Shown piece after piece: positions 1 through 12,970 of a stretch of 64,000 nt of DNA. The stretch's first letter is position 1; each line of letters begins with the position of its first letter. Origin of the DNA: Gordionus sp. m RMFG-2023 (lineage: Eukaryota > Nematomorpha > Gordioida > Chordodea > Parachordodidae); contig NC_088776.1 of NCBI RefSeq assembly GCF_954871325.1, positions 16,120,052 to 16,184,051 of the forward strand, given 5' to 3'. The notes under the pieces were generated by a model. That model ran no database searches. It was not told the DNA's origin and saw only the letters and a list, made by a program, of their open reading frames with translations. Position numbers and translations under genes: made by a program.

Positions 1-3000
1 CTTATTATCATGATCATCAAAGGCACAAAATTAATTATGGTTATTTCAATCAACATAGCCATGAAAAATTTAGTAACAATAATAGATAAACAACTCACGA
101 TGATCGAAACAATTATTATGACAACCAAAACAATCATTATAAAAGTGATAATTTAAACAACAGCAGACAAACTTGCGACAATCAAAAAAATTATTACAGA
201 AATGATAATTTTAACAACAACACCAGACTAGCATACATCAATCGAAACAACCATCATAACAGGTCGAACCCAAGATTCGATAACAGAGACAACTGCGTAC
301 ATAAAAACTACAATATCCACAGATATAATAATAAAAAAAATTATACACCAGACGGCAGCAAGATAAACACCATTAATTTAGAAGAATTGGAAAATGATAA
401 AACTGACGACGACGTAAACAAAGATTATGACTTACTAAACGTAAGTGTAAATAATTTGTGCGAAGGTTTCGATGAGAATAACGCTTATGAAGTGGTACTG
501 AAACTCAACGGCATAGTAACGACGATGCAGGTGGATACGGGTACAAGACACTCCATTATACCGCATTATATAGCTAATAAAATAGGCATTAAAAACATAA
601 AAAAATCTCACATCAAATTATCGGGTTATGACGAGAATACCATAAAAGTCCTGGGCATCGCACCCATTGATGATAATTATGAAGGCGCTTTAAAAAGTTT
701 GGAAGCCTTCGTTGTGGAGAGTTCGAAAGGCCCATTGCTTGGCAGGGTTTGGATCAACGCGTTTAAAGGCATTTTAAAAAAATTTGTAGGAAACATAGAC
801 GACGATTTTTACAATGATAAACTTACCAAACTCCTACGTGATTGCAAAATTAAAACGGCTAATAAACCTATCTGCAAAACCACTATTAGACTTCGCTTAA
901 AGGAAGATGCCATACCAAAGATAATACCGCCAAGGAGAATACCATACTCCAGAATAGAAATAGTGGGTAAAAAAAAATAGGTGGATACATGATATAATAT
1001 TGAGCCTGCAAAAGATGTACGCTGGGCTAGTTCGTTGACCCCAGTCTTTAAGGATGACGGAAGTTTCAGGCTGTGTGCCAACTTCAAAGACACTGTCAAT
1101 CCGGCGCTCGAAGATTTCAAGTATCCCATACCGATGATAGATGATTTGACTGCGAAATTGTCAAAAGGGAAGAAGTTTAGCAAAATTGATTACAAGCAAA
1201 CATTTCTGCAATTGCTGATAGACAAGAAGTCAACAAGAGACATACTAACCATATCTACATATAAAGGGTATTTCAGATTAACCAAGACTGCCCTTCGGTC
1301 TCAAAACCGCATCTACAATATTTCAGCAGACCATGGATAATATATTCGGAGACATGAAGGATATGATATTTTACAATGATGATTTTTTAATAACAGGTGA
1401 GAATGATAAAACACACATTAAAAATATAGAAGAAGTTTTTGAAAGAATATCAAAATATTGTCTCACGCCAAATTTTGCAAAAAGCATATTTATGCAAACC
1501 AACGCTAGGTTTCTTGGACACGATATCGATGCAGAGGGTATTCACCCTAATCGTGACAAAATTAAAGCTATAATCTATGCCAGAGCCGAAACCACATGAC
1601 GAACTCATAAAATTTCTAGGCATGGCCAGTTACTACAGAAAATTCTCAAACAATTTCGCGCATTTAGCCTATTCACTATACAAGATGATAAATATAAAGG
1701 AGTGGTCATGGAATGACGAACATAAGAAAAGCGTCGATGAATTAAAACTATTGATATCTCAACCTCCGACATTAGTTTTTTGTAATCCTAAATTGCCTAT
1801 TGGCATAGCTGCCGATGTCTCTAAGAAGGGATTAGGAGCAGTTCTATTTCACTTTAATACCGATGCAAAAGCGAAACCCATTGCATTTGCATCCAGAGCA
1901 TTATTAAAAGCAGAGTTTAATTACACTAATATCGAACGTGAGGCATTAGCTATTATCTTTGCCATAAAAATTTTTTAAGAATACTTGATCGGAACGAGAT
2001 TTACAATTATAATAGATCATAAACCGCTAATATGCATCTTTTCAAGAGGCCTTAAGGAAGATACTTCCATGTCTATAAGGCTGCAGAAATGGAATATAGC
2101 GATAGGAGCGTACAATTATGATATAAAACATAGGGCGGGTAAACACAATATAGTACCTGATTGCCTCTCACGACTACCCTTAAAAGACATTGAGGAAACA
2201 ATACACGAGCGAAGAATTAAACAAAAACAATTTATGGGATGTATCGTTGAACTCCGACAAAATAGCAGCGAGAACCATGCATGACAAAGAACTATCGCAG
2301 GTTATAAACAATGTGAGGAAAGGCGATTCAATAAAGAACACGACTTATAAAAAAATAGAAAATGAACTAAGTATAATAAAAAATTGTTTCTACAAGGCGG
2401 AAAAAATAGTGATTCCTAATAATATGAGAAAAATTATAAGGCAGGATCTACATGCCGGACACTTGGGAGCAGGAAAAACTAAAGCACTAGCAAAGAATTA
2501 TTTATGGTGGCCTGGCATAAATGCAGAAATAGGTTTAAAGGTAAAAAACTGTGAATTATGTAATACGTGGTCAGATAACCCGAAAACCATACAACATTTA
2601 TGGGCTCCAACACTTAAACCACTCGAAAGATTACATATAGATTACGCAGGTCCATTTTTTCAAAGATATTGGCTAGTAATAGTGGATGCATACAGTAAAT
2701 ATTCCATCATCACCTTGGTGAAATCTATAACCATGGAGAGAACATTAAAAGAGCTCATGAAAACAATAAGCTTGTTTGAGATACCAGGATAATTTTACCA
2801 GCAAAATATTTAAAATTTTTTGTTATGATCACGGTATAAAGCATGTACTAACATCAGTTTACCACCAACAATCAAATGGACAGGTGGAAAGGATGGTTAG
2901 GACATTCAAATTGAGTATGAAACGTAATATGGAGGACAAGAACACAGATGCTGATATAGCGCTAGAAAAGTTTTTGTTCAATTATAGAAACACACCTACT

Positions 3001-4165
3001 ACTACTACGGGCATTCCACCCACCAAATTAATGTTCAATTATGAGACTAGAACCAAGTGGGATCTATTGAAGCCTACGTTTATTATTAATGACGATATTA
3101 AAACTAAGACCATTATTTCTCCGAATAGGATCATTAACTCAGGGGATAAGGTATGGTTCAAAGTATTTGGCGAAAACAAATGGGATAAAGTTACTATCAA
3201 ACTAAAGCATAGCGACCTTTTATACGAAGTCGTCACAGGTAACCGCATCATAAGACGGCATCTGGATCAAATAAAAAAAAGATCATATGACACGACCAAA
3301 ATTAATGATCACGTTCAGGAGGATTTCTTCAAGGGAAAGGATGTTTCAGTACTTCAATACCGATTCTTATTTGAATATCGCCAAGACCGGTTCGAGCATC
3401 AAAAAAACAGAAATATAAAGATTTTATAATGTCCATGACATGTATAAGACATAAAACACTTGGAAAATACCTAATAAATAGTACATTCTACTAGAAATAA
3501 ATTCAAACGTCAAACTAAAACCCAAAATATAAAGATAAATATAAAAATAAATTTAATGCAAAATATAAAAATAAACCAAACTAAAACGCAAAATTTTTAA
3601 AAATATATAAACGTAAACGCTAAACTAAAATGTGAATCACATATCAATTATTGAATTTTATTTTATTATTCCAATTTTATCATTCTTAATTCCTATTTAA
3701 TTAAATATTCTACTAATACATTCTATATTCCAATTCCATTATTCTTATTTGACTTTCGACAAATTATTCTATACTATACGACGAATTGATGATAACGATT
3801 TGAACAGAACGGGATCGAGGATAGAAGGGATAGGAGAACGTACAAAAACAACAAACGATTGGAAGCGAGTTCCACGATGACTGCGAGGAACACAGAAAGA
3901 ACGAAGAAAGAACAGAAGGGAGAATGTTTTTACATTTGAAATTTATTTTAAATTATATTAACCTACGGACTTGTTATATTATTTCTTTCACTTAACATAA
4001 TATTAATCTAATAGTTACATTGATTGTTAGTTACTTTTGAAAAGTAGTAATATAGAATTTATTAGGTTAATAGTCAGTTAGTTATATTTTATAATAAAAA
4101 AATTTTAAATAAAGTAATTTTGTATCAATATCTTTTTTAATTTTTACGCCATATTAGCATTCACA
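1..4165 (+). mobile_element. Ty3/gypsy-type LTR retrotransposon, 3' part, broken fossil
   Basis: The order of parts is that of Ty3/gypsy pol on the + strand: an Asn-rich gag-to-pol stretch (about 1-400), an aspartic protease region with a DTG motif (about 480-760), reverse transcriptase (about 1030-1560), RNase H (about 1780-2180), an integrase zinc-finger region (about 2430-2560), then the integrase core and C-terminal part (to about 3430). Reverse transcriptase followed by RNase H and then integrase marks Ty3 rather than Copia. A purine-rich tract just before 3925 and a TG...CA unit with an AATAAA signal fit a 3' LTR at about 3925-4165. The 5' LTR and most of gag lie outside the window. The element is broken, with several interruptions of the coding region. 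Its domains are still easy to recognise, so it is not very ancient. Confidence 0.9.
3925..4165 (+). repeat. probable 3' LTR of the Ty3-type element
   Basis: A purine-rich stretch ends at 3924 and is followed at once by TG. The segment closes with CA near 4165. An AATAAA lies about 55 bases before the end, as expected of an LTR R region. The 5' LTR is outside the window, so the boundaries cannot be confirmed by comparison. Confidence 0.55.
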
Positions 4166-4174
4166 GTATGGGAT

Positions 4175-5973
4175 GAACATATGAATTATAAAAAAATTAT
4201 ATATATAAACCGGCACATAAAAAACTATAAAATAAATGTGAATTAAAAAATATAAATTGAATATAACCACCATATGAATCACTTTGACCCAAAATAGATA
4301 TTTGAATTTACCCTTTAAAATTTATATATAAAGTATAAAAAATTTAAATGTTGGAAAATATTTATACACAAAAAGTTTCTTAGGAATAATTGTATTTTGT
4401 ATTATATTTACAATGTAAAATCCAATCTTCGTTAGGAATGAGCTAATTTTTCAATTACTCATCCTTGCATGGCGTCAAATGCCTATAAATATTTAAAAGA
4501 TCCAAATCATTCAATCCACTTTCAGAAGTTGTACTTCTTAGATATGTTTTCCAGAAAACTGCAGGCCCGGTTCCCAGGCCGAACCGTATTTTAAATTTTT
4601 AAATATACCCGGGCCGGGCCCGAATTTTTAAAAAATATATCCGGGCCCGGCTATATATTTTAAAACCAAATATTTAAAATTAGCTATAAAAATTAAAAAT
4701 AAATATAATTTATTTAAAAATATCCGGACCGGGCCTGAAAATTTTTTTAAAAAAAAAGCCGGGCCAAGCCTGAAAATTTTTTTTAAAAAAAACCCGGGCC
4801 GGACCGAAAAATTTTTGACAAAAAAATCTTGGCCCTACCCTGCAAATGGTATCTCTGCAGGGCTCTGTTATTCTTCTTAAAAAAGAGAATGTTCTCTCAT
4901 TAGTTTACTAATGGGAAGATTTGCTAATATATATATAATCATTTTAATACAATGGGAATATAATCTAAAATGTGTTTGAAATTATACAAAGCATCCATAG
5001 AATTTTTTGGGACTATATCTTAGTTAATCTTTTAAACATAGTTATTCAGCTAATAAGGCATCAAACAAATATTATTTTTTTCTATCACCATCTGAATAAG
5101 ATTGGGAAGGCTTTTGTGGAAGTAATATCTGTAGATTGGTAAGTGCTGCATGATGAATTAAAAACCATTCATTTATTTAAACTATAGTTTTATAATACTT
5201 TTCTATTGATCTTATACTAATGTTTTGACGATGAGCTTGCCTTGAAGCAAGTCGAGGGAGACAAATATTAAACACGTATAGCTCTCCTTTTGACTCAGCA
5301 ATAACATATAAAATTGAAATTTTCATCAAATTAGCTAATTTCTTGAGTTCTAATAAAATGCTCTCCGCTATTCTCATCTTCTTAATCAAGTCAATGCCAT
5401 GTTTTTGAAAAGTATTACATAAAATAGTTGTATAATTAAATAATACATTCTAATGAGAAAAATAATTTGAAAATTGAATCCAATAATTTTCTTGCTTCTG
5501 AGGAAATATTTCTATCAGGTGTGATATTTCAGTAATAGCATTAATAATCGGCTCTTCTAACTCCATAAAAGCTGTTACTGCTTGATGGCGGAGACTCCAT
5601 CTCGTTGGACAAGCTTGCACTTTCTTTCTCCCTGTTGGATAAGGAGTTTCAGAAAAATTATTATTTGACTAGAAATATAAAAATGGTAGATAAATATTAC
5701 GCCACTAGAAATTTGAAAATAATAGGTAAATATTACGCCAATGAAAACTTGAAATCGAAATTAATTGGTAAAATAATTTGATAGATGAATGTGATAAATA
5801 GATGTAATTAAATATATATATAATATGAGATAAGAATAAATATTAACAAATATAAATTAATATAAACATTAATATTTTTGAAAAATATATCCGGCATCTA
5901 CATTTTATGGATATGAAGGGGGGGGGATTTGTCCCCCTGCCCTTCCCCCCCCCCCCCGCTGCGTACGCGCCTG
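4175..5973 (-). mobile_element. hAT element copy A (DUF4371/ZMYM1-like transposase remnant), left end missing
   Basis: This is colinear with copies B (26176-28026) and C (59861-63200). The right end is the shared terminal repeat CTGCGTACGCGCCTG. The matching left end is absent: homology begins just after the LTR element stops at about 4165, so the retrotransposon probably inserted into this copy and the left part lies beyond the window. On the - strand, remnants of a hAT transposase are readable: a PTRW-type block near 5600 and a stretch with PRLASRQAHRQNISIRS at about 5177-5300, both typical of DUF4371/52-kDa-repressor-like hAT proteins. A GGGCC-rich module lies at 4553-4865. No intact gene remains. 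Confidence 0.85.
4553..4865. repeat. GGGCC / A-T ladder module in hAT copy A
   Basis: GC-rich GGGCC or CCCGGGCC motifs alternate every 30-40 bases with runs of A and T. The ends are CTGCAGGCCCGG and CTCTGCAGGGCTCTG, similar in inverted orientation to the ends of the separate elements at 16569 and 60633. Copies B (26633-26967) and C (61732-62058) have it at the same place, so it was present before this family spread. Confidence 0.7.
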
Positions 5974-6345
5974 CAAGTGGCTGGACTAAAAGCCTTCAGA
6001 AATGCTATATATGTAAGTAAAGAATAATATAAATGGCAATAAATGATAGTTTGTGTAGATATATCATATAAATAAAATAACCAGGGTCAGATAATTTGGG
6101 TTATATAGGAATAAATATTTGGATATATAGAAATAAGAATCGGATCGTTCCTTTAAAAAAAAAGCAAAACAAAGCAACAGCAATAATAATAATAAAACCG
6201 TGCGAATCATAAACTTAAAAACCCACTCCCAGGGCTAAATCTGATGACGATGATGGTCAATTAAGCATTGGTATATACGTTGATGTCAATCAAGCTTATG
6301 GTCATACTCAAACAAGAATGATTGAGGACGTTATTGATGGCTAAA
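5974..6345 (+). pseudogene. possible host gene tail (two exon candidates) next to a hAT insertion
   Basis: Right after the hAT terminal repeat, 5974-6012 is open and ends at a strong 5' splice site, GTAAGT (6013-6018). An AG acceptor at 6231-6232 opens a second block whose phase matches one reading of the first. It reads AKSDDDDGQLSIGIYVDVN and continues to a stop at about 6345. The base composition is richer in GC than its surroundings, as in coding DNA. I do not recognise the protein. If real, the hAT copy landed in the upstream exon and split the gene, so this could be a disrupted gene or a chance open stretch. Confidence 0.3.
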
Positions 6346-6991
6346 TGTTCAACAGTACGCCAAGAAACAATAAAGGAGATGACACCTAAGGATACAACAT
6401 TAACATATTGTATTAATTGTTGTTAAATATAAAGTATTATGTACTCTGTCCAAACATGTATATTATGGGACATTTTTAAAAATATAACGCTGGACCCGTT
6501 TAGGGTGGGCGAGTTATATTTGCTTAATTAAAAGAAAGACAAAAATATATATAATATGTAATTATAAATAAATAATTTAATTTTTGACCATGTTTTTATT
6601 TACTTTATGTGAAAGAAATAAATACAGTGGCAGCAAAAGGATTCATTTTTTTTAATGGAAAAAGATTGCAAGTATATTATATTTGAAAAGATCGCCATTG
6701 ATTTTGTATTTGAAGAAATATCGCGATGATTTTGGATGTATATAAATTTTATGGACAAATTGATTACAAAATAAATATGAATTATTTTTAATATTGAATT
6801 CAAGGTAAAAGGATATTATTAATATAATTTAATATAATAGCATATAATAAGTTAAGTTTCTTTTTAATCAATTAGGTTTCATTTTAATAACAATATAATA
6901 TTGTCTTTAAAATATATAATCATATTTACCCTATTTTAAAAAAAAGAAATAGTTAAGTTTTATTTAGAATTTTAGAGAGCATTAAAAAATA
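6346..6991. other. AT-rich stretch, no gene seen
   Basis: No supported coding exon. Only short AT-driven open frames are present, including one on the - strand at 6600-6803 without family likeness. Confidence 0.5.
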
Positions 6992-7894
6992 TTATAAGAC
7001 AAATTTACCGTTTACAGAGGAAGTATCTTCCCACATCAAAGTTTTCAACCATTTGTCCTTTAGAGAATTTTCTTTCTTAATCAATTTCGTCACCAACTTA
7101 AAATTTCCAGGTTTAATTTCGGGTTCATCCATAAAACGGATACAACTATTTTTGATAGAATCGTTAACATAATTTCTAATCATAGTTTCTGACTTGTTCG
7201 AGTTCGTGTGTTTACATCTATCTTTTTTTGACTCAGATAAGATGTTTACATTAATATTTCCATTAGTCATCATCTTATATGGCTCGATTGCTGATTTTGA
7301 TATATTTCTTGACTTTAAAATATTATCGGTCAAGAGATCTTCATAATTAAATTGTTTATAGAATCTCAAGTATTTATAATAATCTTGTATTAAGATATTC
7401 TGCATATTATGTAAATTATTTGGATTAGGAGGGTTTATCATAATATTACCATTGTACATATTGTAATCGTTCATTCCCTTTAAATGTTGCAATTTATTAT
7501 GCCGTTGAAAGCAGGTATTGGAGCTAGCGGAATCAATGGGCATATTAGATATATTATATAAGGAGTTGTAGAATATGTGTAGATAATTATAATCTAATGG
7601 CGGAGACTGACTGGTTAGCTTAACACGATCTTTGCATTTGTTCTCAGTTTTGTTGCCATAGATAGTATTTTTATTAAAGCACTTCCCAAAACTCATTGAA
7701 CCATTTTGATTATTCATGATAATATTCTGAAAGTATTTAAAAACGTATTCACTGTCTTTTACATCATTTTCACTCCGATCGATTTTATCAATTAACGGCT
7801 TCTGTTTATACGGATCCCCATTGGAAATAAGAATATCTTTTTTAATCGATGAATTGGAAGATCCCAAATTTTGATTTATTAAGGATGTACTCAT
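6992..7894 (-). CDS. hypothetical Asn/Ser/Lys-rich protein (300 codons)
   Basis: A single open frame of 300 codons is far longer than expected by chance in DNA this AT-rich. The ATG at 7894 follows an in-frame TAA, which supports it as the true start. The product is rich in Asn, Ser, Lys, Met and Tyr, with no membrane segment, signal peptide or known motif. The C-terminal 40 residues, with LIKKENSLKDKWLKTLMW, are the least repetitive part. Possible 5' splice sites (GTAAAC and GTAAAT) lie in the last 25 bases, so the frame may be the first exon of a longer gene whose conserved domain I could not find downstream. Low-complexity N-terminal exons of this kind are common in transcription factors, but nothing here proves that role. 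Confidence 0.55.
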   Translation of the reverse strand: MSTSLINQNLGSSNSSIKKDILISNGDPYKQKPLIDKIDRSENDVKDSEYVFKYFQNIIMNNQNGSMSFGKCFNKNTIYGNKTENKCKDRVKLTSQSPPLDYNYLHIFYNSLYNISNMPIDSASSNTCFQRHNKLQHLKGMNDYNMYNGNIMINPPNPNNLHNMQNILIQDYYKYLRFYKQFNYEDLLTDNILKSRNISKSAIEPYKMMTNGNINVNILSESKKDRCKHTNSNKSETMIRNYVNDSIKNSCIRFMDEPEIKPGNFKLVTKLIKKENSLKDKWLKTLMWEDTSSVNGKFVL

Positions 7895-9180
7895 ATTATT
7901 TATTGTTTAATGCGATTGTAAATATAATTAATTTTAAAAAAATTATTTTATAAGAGATTATACAACTCTACTCATTTTTTGATATTAAATCTTTAACTTT
8001 AAATTTAATAGATTAAATGAGGGAATAAATTACATATGAAATGTTTGATTATTTACTTGGGGAACTTTTTAATTTTTAAATATACTGGGAGATTTTGAAG
8101 ATATCTCTTCCTTTTATATTAAATTACAAATTAAAATTGTTACTTAAAATAGATATAAAAGGTCACCATAATTTAATTTGAATTTTTGAATTTTTATAAA
8201 TTAATTCTTTGTGTTATAAAACGATAAATACTATAAAATTCCAGTTATCAAACGAATTCTGTCATCCGTATTTTCAATATACAAAGTTGCCATTCACCCT
8301 CTTGATTGACAAAATATTTGTGACTCGCATCACATTTTATAAACAAAAAAAAATATAATAATTTTTTAATCTATTTTTTCTAGTCTCCCATCTTCATATT
8401 TTTTATATTGTCTTTTAATTTTTCAATTTTTTTTTTGTTTTATGCTTTTATTGATTTTTTTTTAAATACCAATTTTTAGCAATTTTTTTCTGGTCAATTT
8501 TTTTTTTGAATTAATAATTTTTTTGTTTTTGGATGAATTTGTATAGAATTTTTTTTTAAAAAAATAAATTTTTTATTATCGCTAAATTTTGAAATAGATT
8601 TACTTAGTTTTTTTAAATAATGTATGGTTAAATTGAGATATAACAAAAATTTCGTTTTACAATATTTAGTGGATTAATTTTGGTTATAAGGCCATTTATT
8701 AGACTCGCTTAATTTATATTTATTAGTCAGTATGTGTAAAATTCTGAAATTTTAAATATTTACTTACAGAGATCTTTTATTATAGTTCAATTTTGTTGGG
8801 CTAAACCCGGTTCAAAATTCATATTTATTATTTAAAGGCTAATTTTTTTAAAAAATTTTAATTTAGACGAAAAGGTCTCACTTAAGCATTTTAAAAAATA
8901 ATAAATTTCCTCAATTTTTTATATTTTTCATTTTATCTTAAATCTTAAAGCCAATTTTAGAGATTTTATTATTTTACTAATGTTTTTTTTGTATATTTTC
9001 TACACAATTAGAAGTAATAAAATGAAATATATATTTCATAAGATAGGTATTCAAACATAATAAAATATATTTTAGGCAAAATTCGATTTTTAATTTAAAA
9101 AAAACGGGCTCAAAAAATGATTTAAAGTTGTAAAAATAGCACATTGCTGGAAAAAGCATATTGACGCTAACATATATACT
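7895..9180. other. AT-rich DNA, no gene seen
   Basis: Long poly-T and poly-A runs, with no supported exon or element. Confidence 0.5.
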
Positions 9181-10340
9181 AATCAAGCATTACATATTGG
9201 CTTAATTTAAGCTTTTGATTAGTGCCATCAAAAGTTTGAGCATCATGTTAAATTTTTGAAAATACAACTAGATTCATAATATAATGATAAATTTTACAAT
9301 TTCATTTCCATATCTATTAAATAAACAGAAAAGAATAAATAGTATCTATAAGGATCTTAGAATCATAAGATTTGAAAATATTTCCAATATTTAGATGTAA
9401 AATTAATTTTTCAATGGTGATTAAAATCCGATATTAAACTGCGACTTAAACCCTGAATATTAGTTTTTATTTCTTTAATAATTCAATCTCAGTTAATAGG
9501 CGGAATTATGGATTAAATGTTGGGGCAACCCAGATATTTGATTCTTATTTTTGTTCTAGCTTACTTATTTTGCTGATAATGCCTTTTTTCTTTGGATTAT
9601 CTACTAACCGGGTTGAAGCACTAAATATATAAGTTAAATTTAAAAATTGATGCTAGTTTGGTTGACTTCTTGCTTAAGGTGTAATATCATATTTTTATTT
9701 TGCCTACAATTCGGCTACTTGGTTATTGTTTTCTTACTTTTTCCAATAACTTTTTCCCCTTTAAACCATCTAAGAAACAGCTTAGATAACTAAAATATAC
9801 TAATTATGCCCTACTCAATTAAATGTAAAATTCAGAATCAGTAAAAGCTTAGCTCACTTCACGTTTAAAATGTGTAATCATGGTTATTTTGTTTTATTTT
9901 TTGGTTGACAAGCTGATTAAAGAATTAATAATACTAATCAAAATATTACCGCAAGATAGATATTTAGTGCCACCATAATTTTTTATTCTGACATGATTCC
10001 AATTTTGACAATTTATACTAATTAGAATATTACCAAAGCTAGTTATTTAGTGCTTCCATATTTTCTATTCTGACTTGATTCCAATTTTGACAAATTTTTC
10101 TTATTATGCTAATAACCTTTTCCGTTATATTATTAAAATAATAAAACTAATTACGAATTGATAAAATTTTCAGAATAAATCTTTCAGTCAATTTTTAATC
10201 GTATGGTTGCTGATAAAAAAAATTATTCTTAAATATACTGATTACGATACTGTTTAAAGCCCTAATAAAGCACGGAATATTGGCAAAGATTTTAGAATTA
10301 AACTTTAAATATTCAGCCAACTTCACGAAGATGGTTAAAG
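9180..10340. repeat. decayed dispersed repeat related to 59420-59853
   Basis: Several stretches, including GCATTACATATTG near 9190 and ACCGGGTTGAAGCACTAA near 9610, match in reverse orientation the DNA just left of hAT copy C (59640-59853). The family is unknown and no coding capacity is visible. Confidence 0.45.
9930..10101. repeat. tandem duplication, about 80-bp unit, two copies
   Basis: Two adjacent units each run from TACTAATyAnAATATTACC through TTTAGTGC and end in GATTCCAATTTTGACAA. They differ at scattered positions, so the duplication is not recent. Confidence 0.65.
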
Positions 10341-12270
10341 ATATTATACAATACAAAATAAAGATACGTGCAAATATAAAATATTTTAAACAAAATCAGA
10401 ATTTTCATGGGAAGCCCGGCTGAAGTTGGTAAATAAAGGTTTAGAGACAAAGAACCCAAAAATTGATAACCCCTTCTCTTAGATTATAGCTACGCCATTG
10501 CTTCTCCCTAAGACTTTTTGATATTTAAGTAATGATAGGTCTAATTATCCAACTCTTACCATCCTACCTATAAATAATATGGAAGGGACCTAGTTTTTTA
10601 AGATGAAATGAGAAGGCATTTTGAAATTTATAATTTTAAAAGCTCAATTCATAAGTGAAAGGTTATAATTAAGCGTTATTATAATACTACATTCATAAAA
10701 TTTTATTGCATATTTGATTTCTTTTGATATTGATTTATTTTTATCTTTTATAAATAAAATCGAATGTGTCTTTGTCAGACTAATTATAATTTTTAAGTAT
10801 ACGAGAATGCCAGACAATTCCCCTCCCTCCCCTCCTCATCTCTCCTCCAAGACACAAACAATACCTTTGAAAAAATATATAATCTTATAAAAATCTTCAA
10901 ATTTATTTGTTTATTCAAAATCAGAAAAACTCTACACGATAATTTAAAATCTTTATTCTAAGCATTTAATATTTGTTAGAATTGAAACATCTTTGCCCCC
11001 TGCCTTTATTTATGTCAAGGCAAAAAATATCTTTCAATATATTTTTTTATGAATTATAACTATAATATATTTTGAAAAAACGAATAATTTGAATCGAATA
11101 GAAATACTAAATTTTATTATATATATATATATATATATATATACAAATATGATGAATCGAATGCAAATTATTTGATTCCGAATCGAATACAAATTATTTG
11201 ATTCCGAATCGAATACAAATAATGTAGTATTCCATTCGTTTCGTATTTATTGAATAGGACTAATCCATACTTTAGTATTCAATTCTGTATAAGAATAACG
11301 GATCAATAGCTTTTGGATTTTATATAATTTTATTTTGTTGCAAACATAAATATCTTATTTATAAAATTAGCATAACTTTTAGAGCGTTTCTTCCAGTTTA
11401 GTAAAGAATTTAATATATAGTTTGTAATATTGTAAAAAATATTCTTTATTGTTTATTTTCCCAAAAAGATTAAATTATTCCAATTCTATTTAATAAACAG
11501 ATTGTGAATTATTAAGTGATTAAAAATTCAAAAAAAAAATTATTAACATTTATGGTAATTTTTTGGACAATTTTTTTTTCTGATACTTTTAAATATTCAA
11601 TCCAATTAAGATAAATTATTATAATATCAAAAGTTATTTAAATTTCAAACAAAATATTTATAAAAAATAAATAAATCTGGTAATATTAATTTATGACCAG
11701 TAGTTTTTTCGAAGGATGATTATGAGTAGTTTTATAATTTTATAAAGTTTTTAGTAATTATTATCCGAATATAAGATAAATTAAATTAAATTTTTTCAAA
11801 ATGTTATTAACTACATTAACTAAGTAAATAACATTTCATAATTAGTTATAAGGATATTGGAATCGATAGGGGGGGAGGGCAAAGGGTTGCTATTTTTAAT
11901 TTTTGAGCATCTCTAATATCATTTAAAAAAAATTTGATGTATATAAAGTTGCCAATTTGATTTCTTTTTATTCATTTTTATGTGCACCCCATAAATTGAA
12001 ATTTTCTCTTTTAAGCACCCACTAAATAAACAAAATAAGTTGAAGTCCTCATATAAGGTAGATCGCTTAATTTTAAATAAACTAATTTATTACATATAAA
12101 ATCGGTTTTTAGTTTCAAAAATTAAGTCAGATATTATCTACGGGATCGTTTATTTTGATAGGCAAAGCTATATAAAGGTCTAATTAAATAATTCATCTAA
12201 GTGATAGCTCTGAATTGGACCTTTTGCCCATATTAAAATTTTAATTATTTCTTAAATGACAAGTAGATCT
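10340..12270. other. AT-rich DNA with a possible hAT end and a TA repeat
   Basis: GCTACGCCATTG near 10490 resembles the inverted end CAGTGGCGTAGC seen at 61442-61454, so it may be the relic of a hAT terminus. A (TA)n tract lies at about 11118-11143. No gene is supported. Confidence 0.4.
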
Positions 12271-12274
12271 CCTC

Positions 12275-12970
12275 TGTATAGGCTGCCCGAAGCCTGAGGG
12301 TGAGATCGGGCTCGCACATTAAATACTTTTCCCGAGCTCAGGTCGGCCTTCACAAGGCAGCCCGACCCGAACGACCTGAGGCCCGAAAATTAAATATTAG
12401 AAATATCCTCAATAATCATTTTGTTTTATCAAAATGTCAATCAGAATCACATGCCATTTTTATCTAAATTTCACTTATTTGTTTGCGTAATTTCCATTTC
12501 CAAAATTAACAATTTCCGATGATTGTGATTTGTATGGCATCAGTATTATTTACTTTTATCATATTCTATCATATATATTATATTCTATATTTAGCCAATA
12601 TAAAATCTAGATTATTCTGTTATAACAGTCATGAAATATTTTCGTTTGATAATTTTTGTTTTTTTCTCAATGATCTGTTTAATTAAATAGCCTCAGATGA
12701 TTATATTTATAAAATTGTTTATAGAATGGGTTCAAATTTGGAAATTATTTTTGAATAGATTAGAACGCAAGAAATGAAAAATCTGAAGTATATAAGAAAT
12801 TCCTGTTATTATATATAATAAACAGGGTAAAAAATTCCAAACTTTTTTGTAAGGCTGAGGTCGGGCTGGAGCAAAAAATTTGTGCTTGGGTTATGGTCTG
12901 GTTCGGACAAAATTTTTTATATGAGCTGGTTGGATTTGAGCCGAGCAAAAAATTACTCCGCAAGGCTGTA
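12275..12970. mobile_element. probable decayed MITE with GC-rich ends
   Basis: Both ends carry GC-rich CCCGA/CGGGC motifs (12285-12385 and 12840-12965) around an AT-rich centre. The outermost bases are weakly inverted (TATAGGCTGCCCGAAG against TTACAGCCTTGCGGAG). This resembles the motif ladders of the better preserved elements. No target duplication was found. Confidence 0.4.
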
